Positions 46,255-55,710 of a DNA stretch of 64,000 nt are shown here, in pieces (position 1 is the stretch's first letter; the number at the start of each line of letters is the position of its first letter). Made by a program: the position numbers and the translations under genes. Below the pieces are notes generated by a model. It did no database searches. It saw only the letters and a program-made list of their open reading frames with translations, and had not been told where the DNA came from. Source of the DNA: Methylotenera mobilis 13 (GTDB lineage Bacteria; Pseudomonadota; Gammaproteobacteria; Burkholderiales; Methylophilaceae); assembly GCF_000384255.1 (NCBI RefSeq), contig NZ_KB913035.1, positions 1,587,362-1,651,361 on the forward strand, written 5' to 3'.

Positions 46255-48447
46255 ATGGTAACTACTTTAATGAGACCTTTTTTTACGAAAACTCGTTTTT
46301 TTTCAAAACTTTCAGTGTTTCAGTGGATCAGTCAAATCATACGAATTTTTGACTTGGTAGTGCTGGTGGTTTTATTGGGGCAATCACCAGCATTCGCGCA
46401 ACCAGAGCAGAGTGATCATGAGTCTCATCATCCCGTTGCTGCGCCTAGTACCACTCCATCTAGTAGTATGCCATCAAGTAACCCACCAATTAGCAATACA
46501 CCAAATAACCCAACTCTGGATGCCGCTAGTCCCGATGCCGCTCTGATGGGTAGCCCAGGACCTGAACAAAATTCTCTGCAAAGCTCCCCGTCAATGCCAG
46601 GCTCTACAACTAGTGGAGCGGGAATGATGGAGGGCATGCAGAAAATGATGAAAGACATGATGGCTCCCAGCAAGCAAGATGGCGTCGAAGGCTGCTGCGG
46701 GGCAGGGGGATTGCGCAAAGAGCTTTACCCTTACCTGATGAGCCTACCCGCATGGACACGTGAGGGTAGGCTTGATGTAGAGCGTCTTGCTCAAGAGCGC
46801 GTACGCGAAAGCACGAGTATTCTCCAGACTTCACACACAAGCTTATTGAAAGCACTGCAAACAAGCGACATCAAGGCAGCCGAGCGAGCACTACAGCAAT
46901 CTCGCGATAGTTTGGGCCTGATAGCAAGTGGTGTCGCCGCGCATCGACTCCTTATCGAAGGCGCGCCGCCGCAGGATGTTGCCGCACAATGGTTTAAGCT
47001 AGAGATGAACCTTGCGCCTACTAGTATGGCTGGCGATTCTGATGTATTGCATGGTGTGACGCCTTTACACCTATTTGCGATGGGTCTGCTCATAGCTTTT
47101 GCACTGGCGATGGTCGTCATGTATTTCTTCAAGATGCGCCGCGCAGCAAAGCTCTTTGGGCGTATTAAGTCTGACTCTGGATCACCGCCACCTGGAGCGG
47201 CACCACCACTTAGCGGAGCACCCAGCCCGCCTTCGCGAGTGACTCCGCCAGATGCAAACTTAGCATCACCTAAAGTTTTACCGCCCTCCACAGTATCCGA
47301 TCCAAAGTCGCCCGCTGCTGAAAAGCCTCAGGCGACTGACTCATTGCCTAAAGAGTCCTTTACCGCCTTAAACGCGGTAAAGGACTTAGCGTCGCCACTA
47401 ACTGCTAATTGGCGAGGTCGGCTGCGTGTGGGGAGTATTATTAGGGAAACGCCGAACGTCAAAACCCTGCGTCTGCTACCTGTATCTAGCGCTAGCCTCA
47501 TGCCTTTTACCTTTGTTCCCGGTCAGTTCCTCAACCTCTCGTTTTCGATTGGCGGGGCGAGAATGAATCGCTCCTACTCTATCTCATCTTCCCCAATGCG
47601 GCGGGAATACGTAGACTTGACAGTGAAACGAGAGCCACGAGGTGCAGTCTCTCGGCATATCGATGATCTGCTCAAGGTTGGCAACGAGATCGAGGTGGGT
47701 GGTCCCGTCGGGCGGTTTACGTTTACTGGCGCAGAGGCACAGAGTATTGTACTGATCTCTGGCGGCGTGGGAATCACCCCTATGATGAGCATCGCGCGCT
47801 ATCTGACGGAGCAGTCGTGGCCTGGCGACATCTATTTTATCTATGGGTGTAGTACTCCGGCAGAATTAATTTTTGCCAAAGACATTGCAGAGCTTCAGGC
47901 TGCGAATCCAAAGCTGAACGTCACAGTCACGATGTCGCGTCCAGAAGGCACTGACTGGAAAGGTTCGCAGGGACGCATCACCAAAGAATTGTTAGCGCAG
48001 GCGGTACCTGACATTGCTTCGCGCAGGATCCATCTCTGTGGGCCGCAGGTGATGATGGAAGCGGTCAAGGCGTTACTTGCTGAGTTAAAGGTTCCCCCAG
48101 AACAGGTGAAGACCGAGAGTTTTGGTACAGCGGCACCCACCCCCGCAACCGACGGTACAGCCGCAAAACCCACCACTCCTGCGACTGGTCCATTGGTCAC
48201 TTTTTCTAAGAACAACAAATCAGCCAAAATTCATGTTGATCAGACTATTTTAGAGCTCTCCGAAGAATTAGCTATCGGTATAGAGTTCTCTTGTCGCGTA
48301 GGAACTTGCGGCATTTGCAAGGTAAAGATGACTTCTGGTGAAGTCGAGATGGCGGTAGAGGATGGACTCGATGCAGACGACAAGGCCAATAATATCATTT
48401 TGGCCTGTCAGGCAAAGCCAAAGGGTCCTGTCGAGGTCGAGGCGTAG
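46255..48447 (+). CDS. Membrane-anchored FAD/[2Fe-2S] oxidoreductase with periplasmic Met-rich front
   Basis: This 730-residue protein has a signal or membrane helix (about 25-48), a Pro/Ser/Met-rich segment, and a helical domain with EGCCGAGGLR (about 145-260). A second membrane helix (about 270-290) leads through a Pro-rich linker to a ferredoxin-reductase module. That module has an FAD motif RSYSISSS (about 439), an NAD(P) motif GGVGITPMMS (about 503), and a plant-type ferredoxin with C-x4-C-x2-C (SCRVGTCGICK) and a fourth Cys (LACQA) near 722. It would take electrons from cytoplasmic NAD(P)H. First of three tightly spaced genes. Confidence 0.85.
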   Translation: MVTTLMRPFFTKTRFFSKLSVFQWISQIIRIFDLVVLVVLLGQSPAFAQPEQSDHESHHPVAAPSTTPSSSMPSSNPPISNTPNNPTLDAASPDAALMGSPGPEQNSLQSSPSMPGSTTSGAGMMEGMQKMMKDMMAPSKQDGVEGCCGAGGLRKELYPYLMSLPAWTREGRLDVERLAQERVRESTSILQTSHTSLLKALQTSDIKAAERALQQSRDSLGLIASGVAAHRLLIEGAPPQDVAAQWFKLEMNLAPTSMAGDSDVLHGVTPLHLFAMGLLIAFALAMVVMYFFKMRRAAKLFGRIKSDSGSPPPGAAPPLSGAPSPPSRVTPPDANLASPKVLPPSTVSDPKSPAAEKPQATDSLPKESFTALNAVKDLASPLTANWRGRLRVGSIIRETPNVKTLRLLPVSSASLMPFTFVPGQFLNLSFSIGGARMNRSYSISSSPMRREYVDLTVKREPRGAVSRHIDDLLKVGNEIEVGGPVGRFTFTGAEAQSIVLISGGVGITPMMSIARYLTEQSWPGDIYFIYGCSTPAELIFAKDIAELQAANPKLNVTVTMSRPEGTDWKGSQGRITKELLAQAVPDIASRRIHLCGPQVMMEAVKALLAELKVPPEQVKTESFGTAAPTPATDGTAAKPTTPATGPLVTFSKNNKSAKIHVDQTILELSEELAIGIEFSCRVGTCGICKVKMTSGEVEMAVEDGLDADDKANNIILACQAKPKGPVEVEA

Positions 48448-48449
48448 CC

Positions 48450-49196
48450 ATGAATGAGCGAGAGCGAGAAGGTATCGTCGTTACTGGCGTAATCAGCATT
48501 CTGCTTTTGACTTGGCTCGGCTTTTTCCTGCATCGCTCACCACTTTTTCCGGGCAGTGGAATTGGGGCAGTATTCGGCATAGTGGGGGCAGTACTCATGC
48601 TGCTGCCCCTTGTTTACACGGTCGCAAAGCGTATTCCTTTCTTCAACGCCCGAATAACACCGCTCATTTCGATGCAATCTTTGATGACCATGCACGTTTA
48701 CGCTGGTATCGTTGGCCCGCTGCTCGCGATTATTCATACTGGTCACAAATTCGATAGCTGGCTGGGAATTGCCCTGACGACAGTGATGCTGCTGGTTGTT
48801 GTGAGCGGATTTGTGGTTCGGTATCTGCTCACTTTTGTCGCCAATGACATGAAAGAAAAATTGGCCCTGCTACAAACGGCTAGGGGTGATCTTGACGCTG
48901 CTTGGGGGGTGATCGAGAACGCTCAAGCCGAAACGAGCGCTCTTCGGAAAGCGCCTAGATTCATGGCCAGTCTCGCGTCATTGGTAAACATGCGTCCTGC
49001 TAGTGAACCCGCAGCTGAGGTGACGCGTATCGCCGATTCAGTGGCAGACCTGGAGTACTCGGTGCGCATGCATGAAATCTTCAAGTTTTGGTTCGGCTGG
49101 TCTCTAAAGCTGCATATCGTTCTCTCCGTCTTTCTGTATCTTCTTCTCACTTTGCACATCTGGGCTGGCGTGCAATACGGGCTTAGGTGGATTTGA
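48450..49196 (+). CDS. Cytochrome-b-like membrane protein with two bis-His pairs
   Basis: This 248-residue protein has about five membrane helices. Two of them carry a His pair 14 residues apart, H82/H96 (MHVYAGIVGPLLAIIHTGH) and H222/H236 (LHIVLSVFLYLLLTLH). This is the spacing of two stacked b hemes across the membrane, as in ferric reductase-like and cytochrome b561-like proteins. A soluble helical loop (about 130-205) separates them. It starts 2 bp after the reductase gene and ends 4 bp before the heptaheme gene. It would pass electrons from the cytoplasmic FAD/iron-sulphur module to the periplasm. Confidence 0.82.
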   Translation: MNEREREGIVVTGVISILLLTWLGFFLHRSPLFPGSGIGAVFGIVGAVLMLLPLVYTVAKRIPFFNARITPLISMQSLMTMHVYAGIVGPLLAIIHTGHKFDSWLGIALTTVMLLVVVSGFVVRYLLTFVANDMKEKLALLQTARGDLDAAWGVIENAQAETSALRKAPRFMASLASLVNMRPASEPAAEVTRIADSVADLEYSVRMHEIFKFWFGWSLKLHIVLSVFLYLLLTLHIWAGVQYGLRWI

Positions 49197-49200
49197 ACGC

Positions 49201-50106
49201 ATGAGCAAAATAAAATTCTTTGTTGTAGCTTTTGCCGTGGTCGCCCTCGGGATTACCATCGGCATTGAGTGGGAAACGAGCGACTCACGCACACGCAATT
49301 TTTGGCAACAAGCTGTAGCCCCGGGAGCACTGTCACAGTCACATGCATCGCTCTCAAACAATTGTGTTGCTTGTCACACGCAAGTGAAAGGTGTCGAAGC
49401 TGGGAAATGCATCGCCTGCCACGCCGACAACTCAGTACTTTTACAACGTCAGCCAACGGCGTTTCATGCAAACATTCAAACCTGTACAGGCTGTCATGTA
49501 GAGCACCAAGGGACGGTGCGCATGCCGACAACCATGGATCATGCATTGCTAGCGCAAGTTGGTCATAAGCAATTAAAGGCTGCATCGGAGGAAGGGTTAA
49601 GTCTTGAAGACATCGAAGTAGCGGTTAAATTATTAGACAGGACGCCTCGCTCTGTTACACAGAAACCGCTAGCAAACACCCGCAGTAGTGATACGCAGAT
49701 GAGTGACGATTCAAATATGAGCGCTGAAACCAAAATCGCCGTTGAACCACCAAGCGCGCCTAAGTTGCCGGTCAACCACCCAGGCTTAAGCGCGAATGAA
49801 TCGATGCTCAACTGCGTGAGCTGTCACGCGACTAAGGATCGCCATCAGGGCTTGTTAGGTAAAAATTGTGTTCAGTGTCACGCCACAACTCAGTGGACGG
49901 TTTCTGAGTTTCGCCATCCATCTTCGCGCTCGACCAATTGTGCGCAATGTCATTTAGCACCACCTAGTCACAACATGATGCACTTTTCAATGATGTCAGC
50001 CCCGATTGCGCGTCAACCGAATGCTAAAGTGAATCAGTGCTATCTTTGCCACCAGACGACTTCGTGGAACGACATCAAAGGCGTGGGTTTGATTAAGCAT
50101 CATTAA
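49201..50106 (+). CDS. Seven-heme cytochrome c
   Basis: This 301-residue protein has an N-terminal signal or anchor helix (about 5-23) and seven CxxCH heme motifs: CVACH (55-59), CIACH (70-74), CTGCH (95-99), then CVSCH, CVQCH, CAQCH and CYLCH in the C-terminal third. Extra His spaced as distal ligands (for example VEHQ and RHPS) suggest bis-His hemes. A 100-residue linker separates a three-heme and a four-heme group. As third gene of the operon it would be the periplasmic end of an electron conduit. Confidence 0.92.
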   Translation: MSKIKFFVVAFAVVALGITIGIEWETSDSRTRNFWQQAVAPGALSQSHASLSNNCVACHTQVKGVEAGKCIACHADNSVLLQRQPTAFHANIQTCTGCHVEHQGTVRMPTTMDHALLAQVGHKQLKAASEEGLSLEDIEVAVKLLDRTPRSVTQKPLANTRSSDTQMSDDSNMSAETKIAVEPPSAPKLPVNHPGLSANESMLNCVSCHATKDRHQGLLGKNCVQCHATTQWTVSEFRHPSSRSTNCAQCHLAPPSHNMMHFSMMSAPIARQPNAKVNQCYLCHQTTSWNDIKGVGLIKHH

Positions 50107-50272
50107 ATATGTTTAAACACAGAAAGAATTTATACAAGAAAAATATATATTTGAATTGACTCAAATAACAAATGATAAATCCTAACTTTAGACCTTATGA
50201 AACGTATGCTATTGACTATATTGTAATCAAGTCATACCTAAAAACGGCAAATCGGGTGGATACAGGAGTAGC

Positions 50273-51565
50273 ATGGAAATGACAGTCGACTTTGAGTTGG
50301 AAAATTTACAGCGCCAAACATTCGATTATTTTCTGTATGAAACGAATCCCGATAATGGTTTGGTGATTGACAAGACTTCTGCAGATTGGCCTGCCAGTAT
50401 TGCCGCTACAGGTCTTGCGTTGGCCTGCTATCCTGTAAGTGTCGAACGCGGATTTATGTCGCGCGCAGCGGCGATAGAACGCACGCTTGCGACGTTGCGT
50501 TTTTTCTGGAACAGTCCCCAAGGGGCCGAGTCCGACGCGACGGGCTACAAGGGTTTTTACTATCATTTTCTCGACATGCAGACTGGTCGACGCGCTTGGC
50601 AATGCGAACTTTCAACAGTGGATAGCGCTTTTTTGTTGGTCGGCGCATTGACGGCCGCTATTTATTTCGACGCCAGTACAAACGAAGAGAATGAAATTCG
50701 CACCCTTAGTGACGCAATTTATCGCCGTGCCGATTGGCAATGGGCACAAGACCAGGGCGCAACGGTAACGCACGGCTGGAAACCAGAAAGTGGTTTCCTT
50801 AAATATCGATGGGAAGGCTACGATGAGGCGCTGCTGCTATATATCCTAGGGCTGGGCTCGCCGACGTATCCTTTGCCAGAACATAGCTATGCTGCATGGG
50901 CATCCACTTACCAGTGGGAAAGCTGTTATGGACAGGAATATCTTTACGGCGGCTCTCTATTTATCCATCAGCTCTCGCATGTCTGGATAGACTTTCGTGG
51001 TATCCAGGACGCATTCATGCATGATAAAGGCATCGACTATTTTGAGAACAGCCGTCGTGCAACTTATGTGCAACAGCAGTACGCGATCAACAACCCACTC
51101 AAGTTTGAAGGCTATGCCGCATGCTGCTGGGGTATTACTGCAAGTGAAGGCCCCGGCCCCAACACCATCAAAATAAACGGCATTGACCGACAGTTTTTCG
51201 ATTACGTGGCACGGGGCGTACCATATGGACCAGACGACGGCACTCTTTCACCTTGGGCGTTGGTCGCGTCGTTGCCGTTCGCTCCCGAAATAGTTCTGCC
51301 CGCGCTTCATCATTGCATTCATCAAGCCAAGTTGACAGAGTTCAATTCTTACGGGTTCAAAGCATCTTTCAATCCCACGCACCCGGGAATACCTGGCAAC
51401 CCTTATGGTTGGTGGGTCTCACCGTGGCATTTCGGGCTCAATCAAGGACCGATCATTTTGATGATCGAAAATTACCGTACTGGCCTGTTGTGGAAATTAA
51501 TGCGAAACTGCCCATACATCGTTAAAGGCTTGCTACGCGCCGGGTTCAATGGCGGTTGGTTGTGA
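50273..51565 (+). CDS. Glucoamylase-like (PF10091-type) protein
   Basis: This 430-residue protein has no signal peptide. It shows the alpha/alpha-barrel family features of PF10091: GFYYHFLDMQTGRRAW (about 94-109), ELSTVDSAFLLVGAL, WEGYDEALLLYILGLGSP (about 180-197), and GSLFIHQLSHVWIDFRGI. These proteins act on beta- or cyclic glucans or on envelope sugars. It is not obviously related to metals and may be involved in envelope polysaccharide. A GGAG lies upstream of the start. Confidence 0.85.
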   Translation: MEMTVDFELENLQRQTFDYFLYETNPDNGLVIDKTSADWPASIAATGLALACYPVSVERGFMSRAAAIERTLATLRFFWNSPQGAESDATGYKGFYYHFLDMQTGRRAWQCELSTVDSAFLLVGALTAAIYFDASTNEENEIRTLSDAIYRRADWQWAQDQGATVTHGWKPESGFLKYRWEGYDEALLLYILGLGSPTYPLPEHSYAAWASTYQWESCYGQEYLYGGSLFIHQLSHVWIDFRGIQDAFMHDKGIDYFENSRRATYVQQQYAINNPLKFEGYAACCWGITASEGPGPNTIKINGIDRQFFDYVARGVPYGPDDGTLSPWALVASLPFAPEIVLPALHHCIHQAKLTEFNSYGFKASFNPTHPGIPGNPYGWWVSPWHFGLNQGPIILMIENYRTGLLWKLMRNCPYIVKGLLRAGFNGGWL

Positions 51566-52034
51566 AAGCCTCGCTTCCCTGTGCAGGTAAGCTGGCACCA
51601 GCATTATTATGGGCAAATATGTCGCGCCTGCACCAACTGGCTCGAACCTGCTATATCCCAATTATGCAGAGTTTGCTAAAGCAGAGGGGGAGATTAATTC
51701 CTTGCGCCGACCGATGCGAGTGTCTTAACAATAAAAAAGCTCTCCACCATCTTGCTAAGTTCGACAACGTACAGACAAAGATTCTAATAGTGGGCATGTT
51801 GAATATTATGGGGATTGCTCTAAATTCAAAACAGTCGCCTTTAATAAACCACCCCCGTCTTCCATTAGCGTGGCGAATAATTTCAATCTCGACTACATTT
51901 TATGGATCTAGTCCTTCGTGAATACCACTAATACTTGGTTGTCGTTAATGGTTTTTTCAACCAAATTTTGGCTCTACCGAGCTGATTTACAACGTAGCAA
52001 AAAATTGACAATAGTCACCTTAGGAGAATAAATC
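51566..52034 (+). other. 469-bp gap without a convincing gene
   Basis: An open frame of about 120 codons crosses most of this stretch, but it overlaps the glucoamylase-like gene, is rich in rare patterns and has no recognisable motif or ribosome site. A shorter frame from 51,610 is also open. I take this as non-coding or decayed DNA. The AGGAG of the BON lipoprotein gene lies at its end. Confidence 0.5.
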
Positions 52035-52385
52035 ATGTATCACCATCTCAGAATGCTCTTAAATGTATTAGCAGTATCGCTTATTACCGTCGCCTGCGGT
52101 CAGACCGATGCTGGAATCAGTACAAAAGTCAAAACGAACCTTACAGCGGATGAAATAGTGAAGGCCGCTCTGATTAATGTTGACGTACAGGATAAAATCG
52201 CCACCTTGTCAGGATCTGTCGATACCCAAGCAGTTAAGGAACGAGCCGTCTCAGTGGCGCGCGCTACCGACGGCGTCACCGACGTCATTGACAAGATTAC
52301 AATTCAGGAACAGGGCTATGGATCAGGTTCTGAGCACGGTCGCGAAATGATGGGAAGGGAAAATAGGGAAGGTAGAGATCATTAA
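52035..52385 (+). CDS. BON-domain lipoprotein
   Basis: This 116-residue protein has a lipoprotein signal with lipobox VAC (C21) and a single BON domain (about 33-92: TADEIVKAALINVDVQDKI, then TLSGSVDT and RATDGVTDVIDKI). BON domains bind membranes or are found in osmotic and envelope stress proteins. The tail is Gly/Glu/Arg-rich. AGGAG lies before the start. Probably an envelope-stress protein of the copper block. Confidence 0.88.
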   Translation: MYHHLRMLLNVLAVSLITVACGQTDAGISTKVKTNLTADEIVKAALINVDVQDKIATLSGSVDTQAVKERAVSVARATDGVTDVIDKITIQEQGYGSGSEHGREMMGRENREGRDH

Positions 52386-52545
52386 CTTGAAGGAAAGTAC
52401 GCATAGCCAGGGCAGATAGATGATGATGACAAGGTCAGTGGGTAGCGTATAGGTTGTGTAGATATAATTTTGTGTCCTCAACTGCCCTTTAAAGACTGCT
52501 CATATTGTCGGCTCAGATAGTGATGTAAAAACAGAAAGGCTGAAT

Positions 52546-54504
52546 ATGAAAAACAGCTCGCCAAACAAAACTCGTGGGATAAAATCATCGCAGCAATATC
52601 AGCGACGACATTTCCTGAAAACTACCGTTGCAGTGGGAGCAGGGTTGGTGCTTCACAGGTTGTCCCCAGCTTACGCAATTGACACAGAATCTACTTTGAT
52701 TAGCTCCGCCTCAAATAACTCTACTACGGCCACTGATCTCGTCATCGCCAAGCATAAGCTCAACATTGCAGGGCGCGTGGCAATGCCAACCGTAGTAAAT
52801 GGTTTGCTACCAGGCCCTATATTGAGGTATCGCGAAGGTGAGACCGTGACAATTCGCGTGACCAACCAACTGCAAGAAACAAGCTCTATCCATTGGCATG
52901 GATTGATCGTTCCCGAGAACATGGATGGCGTTCCAGGGGTAAGTTTCGCCGGTATTCGACCCGGCGAGACCTTCACCTATCAATTCAAGCTTCACCAAAG
53001 TGGCACTTACTGGTACCACAGTCATTCTGGCAATCAAGAACAGGCGGGGCTATACGGCCCATTGATTATCGACCCAATCACACCCGACCCATACTCCTAC
53101 GATAGCGAATGCATAGTGATGCTGTCGGATTGGACCTTCGAGGATCCTGCGCGCGTGCTGGCGAAGATGAAGAAATTCGGTTCGTACTACAACTTCAACC
53201 GGCGAACGATGGGCGATGTTTTTCGCGATGCAAACCTCAACGGCTGGCGCTCAATGATTAAGGACCGAATGGAGTGGGCAAAGATGCGCATGGATCCTAC
53301 AGACATTGCCGACGTGACTGGTTTCACCTATACCTATTTTCTTAACGGCCAATCGGCTGATCAGAATTGGACTACGCTATTTAAGCCAGGTGAGCGAATC
53401 CGTATACGCTTTATTAATGCCGGTGCGATGACGCATTTTGATGTTCGCATCCCAGGGCTAAAGATGACGCTGGTGCAAGCCGATGGTCAGAATGTCGAGC
53501 CGGTTACCGTTGATGAGTTCCGTATCGCTCCGGCTGAAACTTACGACATGATTGTACAACCACAAACCGAAGAGGCATACACTATCTTTGCCGAAACGAT
53601 GGATCGTAGTGGTTACGCAGCTGGTACGTTGGCACTACGTTCTGGACTAAGCGCGCCGATCCCGGCGCGTCGTGTACGTCCACTTCGGACCATGGCCGAC
53701 ATGGGTATGTCCGGCGATGCGATGGGCAATATGGCAATGCCATCTAAAGACGGCATACCAAGTGCAGACGGGATGTCCGAGATGGAAATGCCATTGGACG
53801 CTACGCCTACGATGTCTGGTATGGAATCGCCAGCGAGTAAAGGTGATGCTGGGATGGATGGAATGGCAGGTATGGAAATGCCATCAGATGACATGCCCGC
53901 AATGCCAGTCATGGAAAATGGATTGAGCACAGTACCCGAAAAAGCTGAAACTATACCAGCTAAACCGCATGGGCCAGATCGACATGGCCCTGGAAATTCC
54001 ACGGTCGCGGAGATGCCCGTCAGTCGAATTAACGAACCCGGTAGCGGGCTAGGGGATGCTGGCCGCCGAGTGCTGGCGTATGGTGACTTGCGGCGATTGT
54101 CCGCAGACGGGCCGGAAGGTACACCCGAACGTGAGATTGAACTCCATATTACTGGCAATATGGAGCGGCAGATATGGGGGTTCGATGGGAAGAAATATTC
54201 CGAGGCCAAAGAACCTATCCCTTTTGAATATGGCAAATGGCTTCGAATCACCTTCGTCAACGATACGATGATGGATCACCCGATGCATTTGCATGGCATG
54301 TGGATGGTGTTGAACAACGGCACAGGGGTAAAGCGTCCTCGGAAACACACAATCAACGTCAAGCCAGGCGAACGGCTGTCATTCGATGTGAAACCTGACG
54401 AGATTGGCAAGTGGGCGTTCCATTGTCATTTGCTTTTTCATATGGAGCTCGGCATGTTGCGCGTGGTCTCAGTGACCGATCAGAAAGGTAAGGTGCAGTC
54501 ATGA
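52546..54504 (+). CDS. copA: CopA/PcoA-type multicopper oxidase
   Basis: This 652-residue Tat-exported oxidase has RRHFLK near 20-25, HWHG (about 115), HSHSG (about 160), HPMHLHGMW (about 583-591) and HCHLLFHMELGM (about 626-637). Between is a Met-rich region (about 385-470) with many MxGM and MxM motifs, typical of the PcoA/CopA family. It oxidises and binds copper in the periplasm. It overlaps copB by 4 bp, the standard copAB arrangement. This is the second oxidase of the window, distinct from the shorter one at 40,437. Confidence 0.95.
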   Translation: MKNSSPNKTRGIKSSQQYQRRHFLKTTVAVGAGLVLHRLSPAYAIDTESTLISSASNNSTTATDLVIAKHKLNIAGRVAMPTVVNGLLPGPILRYREGETVTIRVTNQLQETSSIHWHGLIVPENMDGVPGVSFAGIRPGETFTYQFKLHQSGTYWYHSHSGNQEQAGLYGPLIIDPITPDPYSYDSECIVMLSDWTFEDPARVLAKMKKFGSYYNFNRRTMGDVFRDANLNGWRSMIKDRMEWAKMRMDPTDIADVTGFTYTYFLNGQSADQNWTTLFKPGERIRIRFINAGAMTHFDVRIPGLKMTLVQADGQNVEPVTVDEFRIAPAETYDMIVQPQTEEAYTIFAETMDRSGYAAGTLALRSGLSAPIPARRVRPLRTMADMGMSGDAMGNMAMPSKDGIPSADGMSEMEMPLDATPTMSGMESPASKGDAGMDGMAGMEMPSDDMPAMPVMENGLSTVPEKAETIPAKPHGPDRHGPGNSTVAEMPVSRINEPGSGLGDAGRRVLAYGDLRRLSADGPEGTPEREIELHITGNMERQIWGFDGKKYSEAKEPIPFEYGKWLRITFVNDTMMDHPMHLHGMWMVLNNGTGVKRPRKHTINVKPGERLSFDVKPDEIGKWAFHCHLLFHMELGMLRVVSVTDQKGKVQS

Positions 54505-55301
54505 TTACTTCGTCAAATAAAAAATACCGAGCATGCCATGCTACTTTCTTGCTGGCCTGCAAGCTATTGGCTTCAATGGCATTGATGACTTCATTGGTCA
54601 AAGCTGAAGTAACCCCTGAAGAGTTACCTTCTCCCGTGGAGGATAGTGCGGTTCGCAGTTTCTTACTGATCGATCAGCTTGAACACACCACAACGCGTTA
54701 CACGGGCGGTGATAAAGATGGCGATGCGGTGCGTTTCAATACGTCCGGATGGATCGGCGGCGACTACAACCGGCTCTGGTTATACACTGAAGGCACGAAA
54801 GTCTATGACGGCAAGCTGGAGGATGCAGATGTGCAGCTTCTATATGGTCGCCTCATTGCTCCATTTTGGGATTTGCAAGCGGGCCTGCGCTATGCCAAGC
54901 CGCTATCGGATGGGCCATCGCGCAGCTACGCAGTGTTCGGTGTCCAAGGACTTGCGCCTTATCGATTTGGGGTGCAGGCCGCGACTTTCTTAAGCGAGCG
55001 AGGCGATATTTCCGCGCGGGCTGAGTTGGAATATGAGCTGCTGCTAACCCAGCGCTGGATTTTACAGCCGCGCTTAGCTGTCAATTACGCTCTTCAAGAA
55101 GTAAGAGATCAAGGCATAGGTCGCGGCTTGAACGACATCGAACTCGGATTACGCTTACGTTATGAGATCAAGCGCGAATTTGCCCCCTATGTTGGTGTGT
55201 CATGGCAGTCTAGCTACGGCGGAACAGCTGATTTTGCGCGCGACCGAGGTGAAGATGTGAATGAATGGAGCTTGGTCACTGGGGTTCGATTATGGTTTTA
55301 A
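54501..55301 (+). CDS. copB: CopB/PcoB outer-membrane copper protein
   Basis: This 266-residue protein has a signal peptide (to about residue 32) and the CopB/PcoB domain: LLIDQLEHTT near 51-60, WIGGDYNRLW (about 83-92), DADVQLLYGR and FWDLQAGLRY. The C-terminal part has alternating beta-barrel strands and ends with aromatic WF, as in outer-membrane proteins. The Met-rich front seen in many CopB proteins is absent, giving a shorter form. It is coupled to copA. No copC or copD follows. Confidence 0.93.
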   Translation: MITSSNKKYRACHATFLLACKLLASMALMTSLVKAEVTPEELPSPVEDSAVRSFLLIDQLEHTTTRYTGGDKDGDAVRFNTSGWIGGDYNRLWLYTEGTKVYDGKLEDADVQLLYGRLIAPFWDLQAGLRYAKPLSDGPSRSYAVFGVQGLAPYRFGVQAATFLSERGDISARAELEYELLLTQRWILQPRLAVNYALQEVRDQGIGRGLNDIELGLRLRYEIKREFAPYVGVSWQSSYGGTADFARDRGEDVNEWSLVTGVRLWF

Positions 55302-55403
55302 CTTGGATTGAAAGGCATCACACTCGTTTAACTGCAAATCAAGTGTCATTTTTTCAAAAGTCGCTAAAGTGCCTTGGGCTTGATGTTTTAAAAGGAGAAT
55401 TTC

Positions 55404-55710
55404 TTGCTTCCTATTGTTAGTAGTGGAATGCTTTACCTTGTTAGTGCAATTGAGATTATTGCAGCCATATTGATCGGGTTAGCAAGTCTACAATGCGCTG
55501 TAACCGTAGCAGGCCTATTTTTTCGGCGTAGCCCCTCTACCGCAGAGAAGGAGGATGTCAGACTAATTTGGGTTATGGCTTTCGCTTGCAATCGAATTTG
55601 AGTTAGCAGCTGATATTTTGCGAACAGTTTTTAGTGTGTTGCAGCGATCGGTTGAATTCAAGGCCGTTAACGGACAATTAAAAGCTAAAAGTCACACTAC
55701 ACCACCATAA
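55404..55710 (+). pseudogene. Frameshifted DUF1622 membrane protein gene
   Basis: A TTG start after AAAGGAG opens a frame of 65 codons with one helix (MLYLVSAIEIIAAILIGLA) and EKEDVRLIW. It stops at 55,601. One base later in phase, EFELAADILRTVFSV continues the DUF1622 signature (LEFELGADILRT) and runs to 55,710. The C-terminal helix normally found is missing. So the gene has a frameshift and a lost 3' end, unless the frameshift is an assembly error. Confidence 0.7.

Noticed and set aside
51556..51921. 121-codon open frame after the glucoamylase-like gene
   Set aside because: It overlaps the preceding gene, lacks a ribosome site and recognisable motif, and the region has several weak frames. 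Treated as non-coding.
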